64,000 bases of DNA from Georgenia yuyongxinii (GTDB lineage: Bacteria; Actinomycetota; Actinomycetes; Actinomycetales; Actinomycetaceae). The stretch is from positions 868,001-932,000 of the forward strand of contig NZ_CP040915.1 in NCBI RefSeq assembly GCF_006352065.1, in the 5' to 3' direction. Shown here piece by piece: positions 61,547 through 64,000 of this stretch. The notes under the pieces are model-generated. The model was given only the letters and a program-made list of their open reading frames with translations. It was not told the DNA's origin and did no database searches. A program made the position numbers and the translations under genes. Numbering within the stretch: the first letter of the stretch is position 1; each line of letters begins with the position of its first letter.

Positions 61547-62902
61547 ATGGAGCTCGGCACGCAGCTGCCGCTGTGGAGCATCATCCCGTTCGTCGGGATG
61601 CTGCTGTCCATCGCGATCATCCCCCTGGTGAACGGGCACTGGTGGGAGAAGCACATGTGGAAGGTCAGCGCCTTCTGGGCGCTCGCGTTCTTCGTGCCGT
61701 TCCTGGTCGGCTTCGGCGTCCAGCTCGCCGTGGGCCACGGGCTGGAGGTGATCCTGCTCGACTACGTGCCGTTCATCATCCTCATCCTGGGCCTGTTCAC
61801 CGTGTCCGGCGGCATCGTGATCCGCGGCTCGCTGTCGGGCACCCCGAAGGTCAACGTCGTCCTGCTGCTCATCGGCACGCTGCTGGCCAGCTGGATCGGG
61901 ACCACCGGGGCGGCGATGGTGATGATCCGCCCGCTGCTGCGCGCCAACGCCTGGCGCAAGCACCGAGTCCACCAGGTCGTCTTCTTCATCTTCCTCGTCG
62001 CCAACATCGGTGGCTCGCTGACCCCGATCGGCGACCCGCCGCTGTTCCTCGGCTTCCTGCGCGGCGTGCCGTTCTTCTGGACGATGAAGCTGCTGCCGAT
62101 GATGCTGCTCAACGTCGCGGTGCTGATCGTGGTGTTCTACCTCCTCGACTCCTACTTCATGCGCAAGGAGGGCCCGCACCCGGAGAGCACAGGGGAGAAG
62201 GTCCGCGTCGAGGGCCTGCACAACATCGTCTTCCTGCTCGCCATCGTCGGTGCGGTCATCCTCTCCGGCGTCCTGCCGGGCACCGCCGCCTTCACCGATC
62301 CCGCCACCGGGGACCCGCGCGGCCTGACCCTCATGGACTCCGCCGTGGCCCACGTGGCAATCCCGTACGTCAACCTTCTCCGTGACGCGATCATCCTCGC
62401 GGCCGCCTTCCTGGCCTACCGCACCACCAACGCGCGGCTGCGCACCGCCAACGGGTTCGGCTGGGGGCCGATCCAGGAGGTGGCCATCCTCTTCGCGGGC
62501 ATCTTCGTGACGATGATCCCGGCGCTGGCGATCCTGCAGGCGCGCGGCAGCGAGCTGGGCCTGACGAGCCCGGCGGAGTTCTTCTGGGCGACCGGTGGGC
62601 TGTCCAGCTTCCTCGACAACGCCCCCACCTACCTCGTCTTCATGACCACCGCGGCGTCCCTCGGCGCGACGGCGGGGGTCGAGACCACGCTGGGCATCAT
62701 CGACGAGCAGCTGCTGATGGCGGTCTCGGCCGGCGCGGTGTTCATGGGGGCGAACACCTACATCGGGAACGCGCCGAACTTCATGGTGCGCTCCATCGCG
62801 GTGGAGTCCGAGGTACGGATGCCCAGCTTCCTGGGCTACATGAAGTGGTCGATCAGCATCCTCATCCCGCTGTTCGTCGTCGACACCCTCATCTTCTTCT
62901 GA
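61547..62902 (+). CDS. NhaD-like sodium:proton antiporter (ion transporter superfamily)
   Basis: A 451-residue membrane protein with 11-12 helices. The motif GGSLTPIGDPPLFLGFL in the middle is typical of NhaD and citrate-type ion transporters, repeated in divergent form near the end (FMGANTYIGNAPNFMVRS), reflecting the inverted-repeat fold. It would exchange Na+ (or Li+) for H+. The ATG follows GAGAGG. It is monocistronic between mfd and the lipoprotein gene. The exact ion is not certain. Confidence 0.85.
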   Translation: MELGTQLPLWSIIPFVGMLLSIAIIPLVNGHWWEKHMWKVSAFWALAFFVPFLVGFGVQLAVGHGLEVILLDYVPFIILILGLFTVSGGIVIRGSLSGTPKVNVVLLLIGTLLASWIGTTGAAMVMIRPLLRANAWRKHRVHQVVFFIFLVANIGGSLTPIGDPPLFLGFLRGVPFFWTMKLLPMMLLNVAVLIVVFYLLDSYFMRKEGPHPESTGEKVRVEGLHNIVFLLAIVGAVILSGVLPGTAAFTDPATGDPRGLTLMDSAVAHVAIPYVNLLRDAIILAAAFLAYRTTNARLRTANGFGWGPIQEVAILFAGIFVTMIPALAILQARGSELGLTSPAEFFWATGGLSSFLDNAPTYLVFMTTAASLGATAGVETTLGIIDEQLLMAVSAGAVFMGANTYIGNAPNFMVRSIAVESEVRMPSFLGYMKWSISILIPLFVVDTLIFF

Positions 62903-63049
62903 TGCCCGACGGCGGGCCTCGTCTCGCGCGGTCGACCCGGCCGTCGGACCCACCGGTGTCGGTCCGCCGCCCGGCAGCCCCTACCATGGGGGGTGGTTTT
63001 AGCCAGCATCCCGGGGCACACGCTCCGGGAGATCTTCGGAGGTTCACGG

Positions 63050-63583
63050 GTGGCCATCGCGCACCGGAAGTTCGTCAGCGCCGTCGTCCTGCTCACCGCG
63101 GCCGCTCTCGCCGGCTGCTCAGCCCAGCCGGGCACCGCGGCGGTCATCAACGGCACGAAGATCACCGAGGGGGAGCTCGACGACGCGACCCTGGAGTTCG
63201 GTGACCTCACCGGCCAGCCGCCCCAGCCGTCCGTCGTGCTCAACACGCTGCTCGCGGCGGAGGTCTTCCCCAGCATCGCCGCCGAGCACGGCCTCGCCCT
63301 GAGCGACCAGCAGGTCACCCAGCGCCTGGAGGAGCAGGCCGTGCTCCAGGGGGCCGAGGTCCCGGTGGACGGGTACTCCCCGGCGTTCATCGACCTGGGC
63401 CACTACCTCTTCAGTGCCACCGACGCCCAGGCCCACCCGGAGGCGGCGGCGATCTTCCAGGAGTTCACGACGGCGATGGGCGAGGCGGACATCGAGGTCA
63501 ACCCCCGTTACGGGCAGGTGGAGGACAGCGGCGAGATCGTGCCGTCCCAGCACGACTGGCTCGTCACCCCCGACGCGGGCTGA
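63050..63583 (+). CDS. SurA N-terminal-domain lipoprotein
   Basis: A 177-residue predicted lipoprotein. The signal KFVSAVVLLTAAALAGC ends at Cys23. The mature part begins PGTAAVINGTKITEGELDDA, the usual SurA/PrsA N-terminal chaperone-domain start, but no parvulin isomerase domain follows. It may act as a wall-side chaperone. The GTG at 63050 has a perfect GGAGG at 63038-63042 with 7 nt spacing; a start at 62993 would place 19 residues before the signal. In related genomes this gene follows mfd and precedes eno. Confidence 0.8.
   Translation: MAIAHRKFVSAVVLLTAAALAGCSAQPGTAAVINGTKITEGELDDATLEFGDLTGQPPQPSVVLNTLLAAEVFPSIAAEHGLALSDQQVTQRLEEQAVLQGAEVPVDGYSPAFIDLGHYLFSATDAQAHPEAAAIFQEFTTAMGEADIEVNPRYGQVEDSGEIVPSQHDWLVTPDAG

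Positions 63584-64000
<417 letters not shown>

Overview
The window is strongly G+C-rich, with dense G/C-ending codons, GTG and TTG starts beside ATG, and short 1-8 bp overlaps inside operons. The backbone order glmU-prs, rplY(ctc)-pth, mfd-lipoprotein-eno, with a tRNA-Gln just before glmU, is typical of high-G+C Gram-positive Actinobacteria. A Micrococcales genus of the Cellulomonas/Georgenia kind is my best guess; the sequence alone does not fix the genus.

Layout: 1-9.3 kb is an exopolysaccharide or capsule cluster with GT4 glycosyltransferases, a WcaF-like O-acetyltransferase, an SGNH esterase, and a translationally coupled trio of Wzy-like polymerase, Wzx-like flippase and a glycosyltransferase-like protein. 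9.5-20.7 kb is one gene for a secreted protein of about 3,734 residues built of FN3, PA14, malectin-like and beta-propeller modules. It is closed by a strong hairpin and followed by gmd-fcl (GDP-mannose to GDP-L-fucose). 23-26.6 kb is housekeeping: TetR regulator, tRNA-Gln(TTG), glmU, prs.

26.7-45.4 kb is a second surface-glycan island lying between prs and rplY. It holds an ABC exporter, a four-domain protein combining methyltransferase-like, nucleotidyltransferase-like, NDK-like and kinase-like parts, a methyltransferase-kinase fusion, four GT2 enzymes, a secreted protein with two nucleotide-identical LamG modules, a beta-helix lipoprotein, a Wzz-like protein, a second polymerase/ligase-like protein and a PhyH-type dioxygenase. 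rplY-pth follow (45.7-47.1 kb). 47.5-55.5 kb carries an HTTM/DCC membrane oxidoreductase, a fused-type ABC exporter, an Alg14/Alg13-type glycosyltransferase fusion and UDP-glucose dehydrogenase. 56-64 kb carries a DUF2231-like membrane protein, a NeuD-like acyltransferase, mfd, an NhaD-like antiporter, a SurA-N-like lipoprotein and the start of eno.

Together the accessory genes can supply GDP-fucose and UDP-glucuronate, assemble repeat units, decorate them with acetyl (and possibly methyl and phosphate) groups, flip and polymerise them (Wzx/Wzy/Wzz), and surround the cell with large carbohydrate-binding secreted proteins. The most unusual segment is 26.7-33.9 kb: an exporter-type ABC protein beside two kinase-fold fusion proteins, reminiscent in logic (not demonstrated) of the kinase-methyltransferase chain terminators of ABC-exported O-antigens. 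No prophage, CRISPR array or intact insertion sequence was seen.
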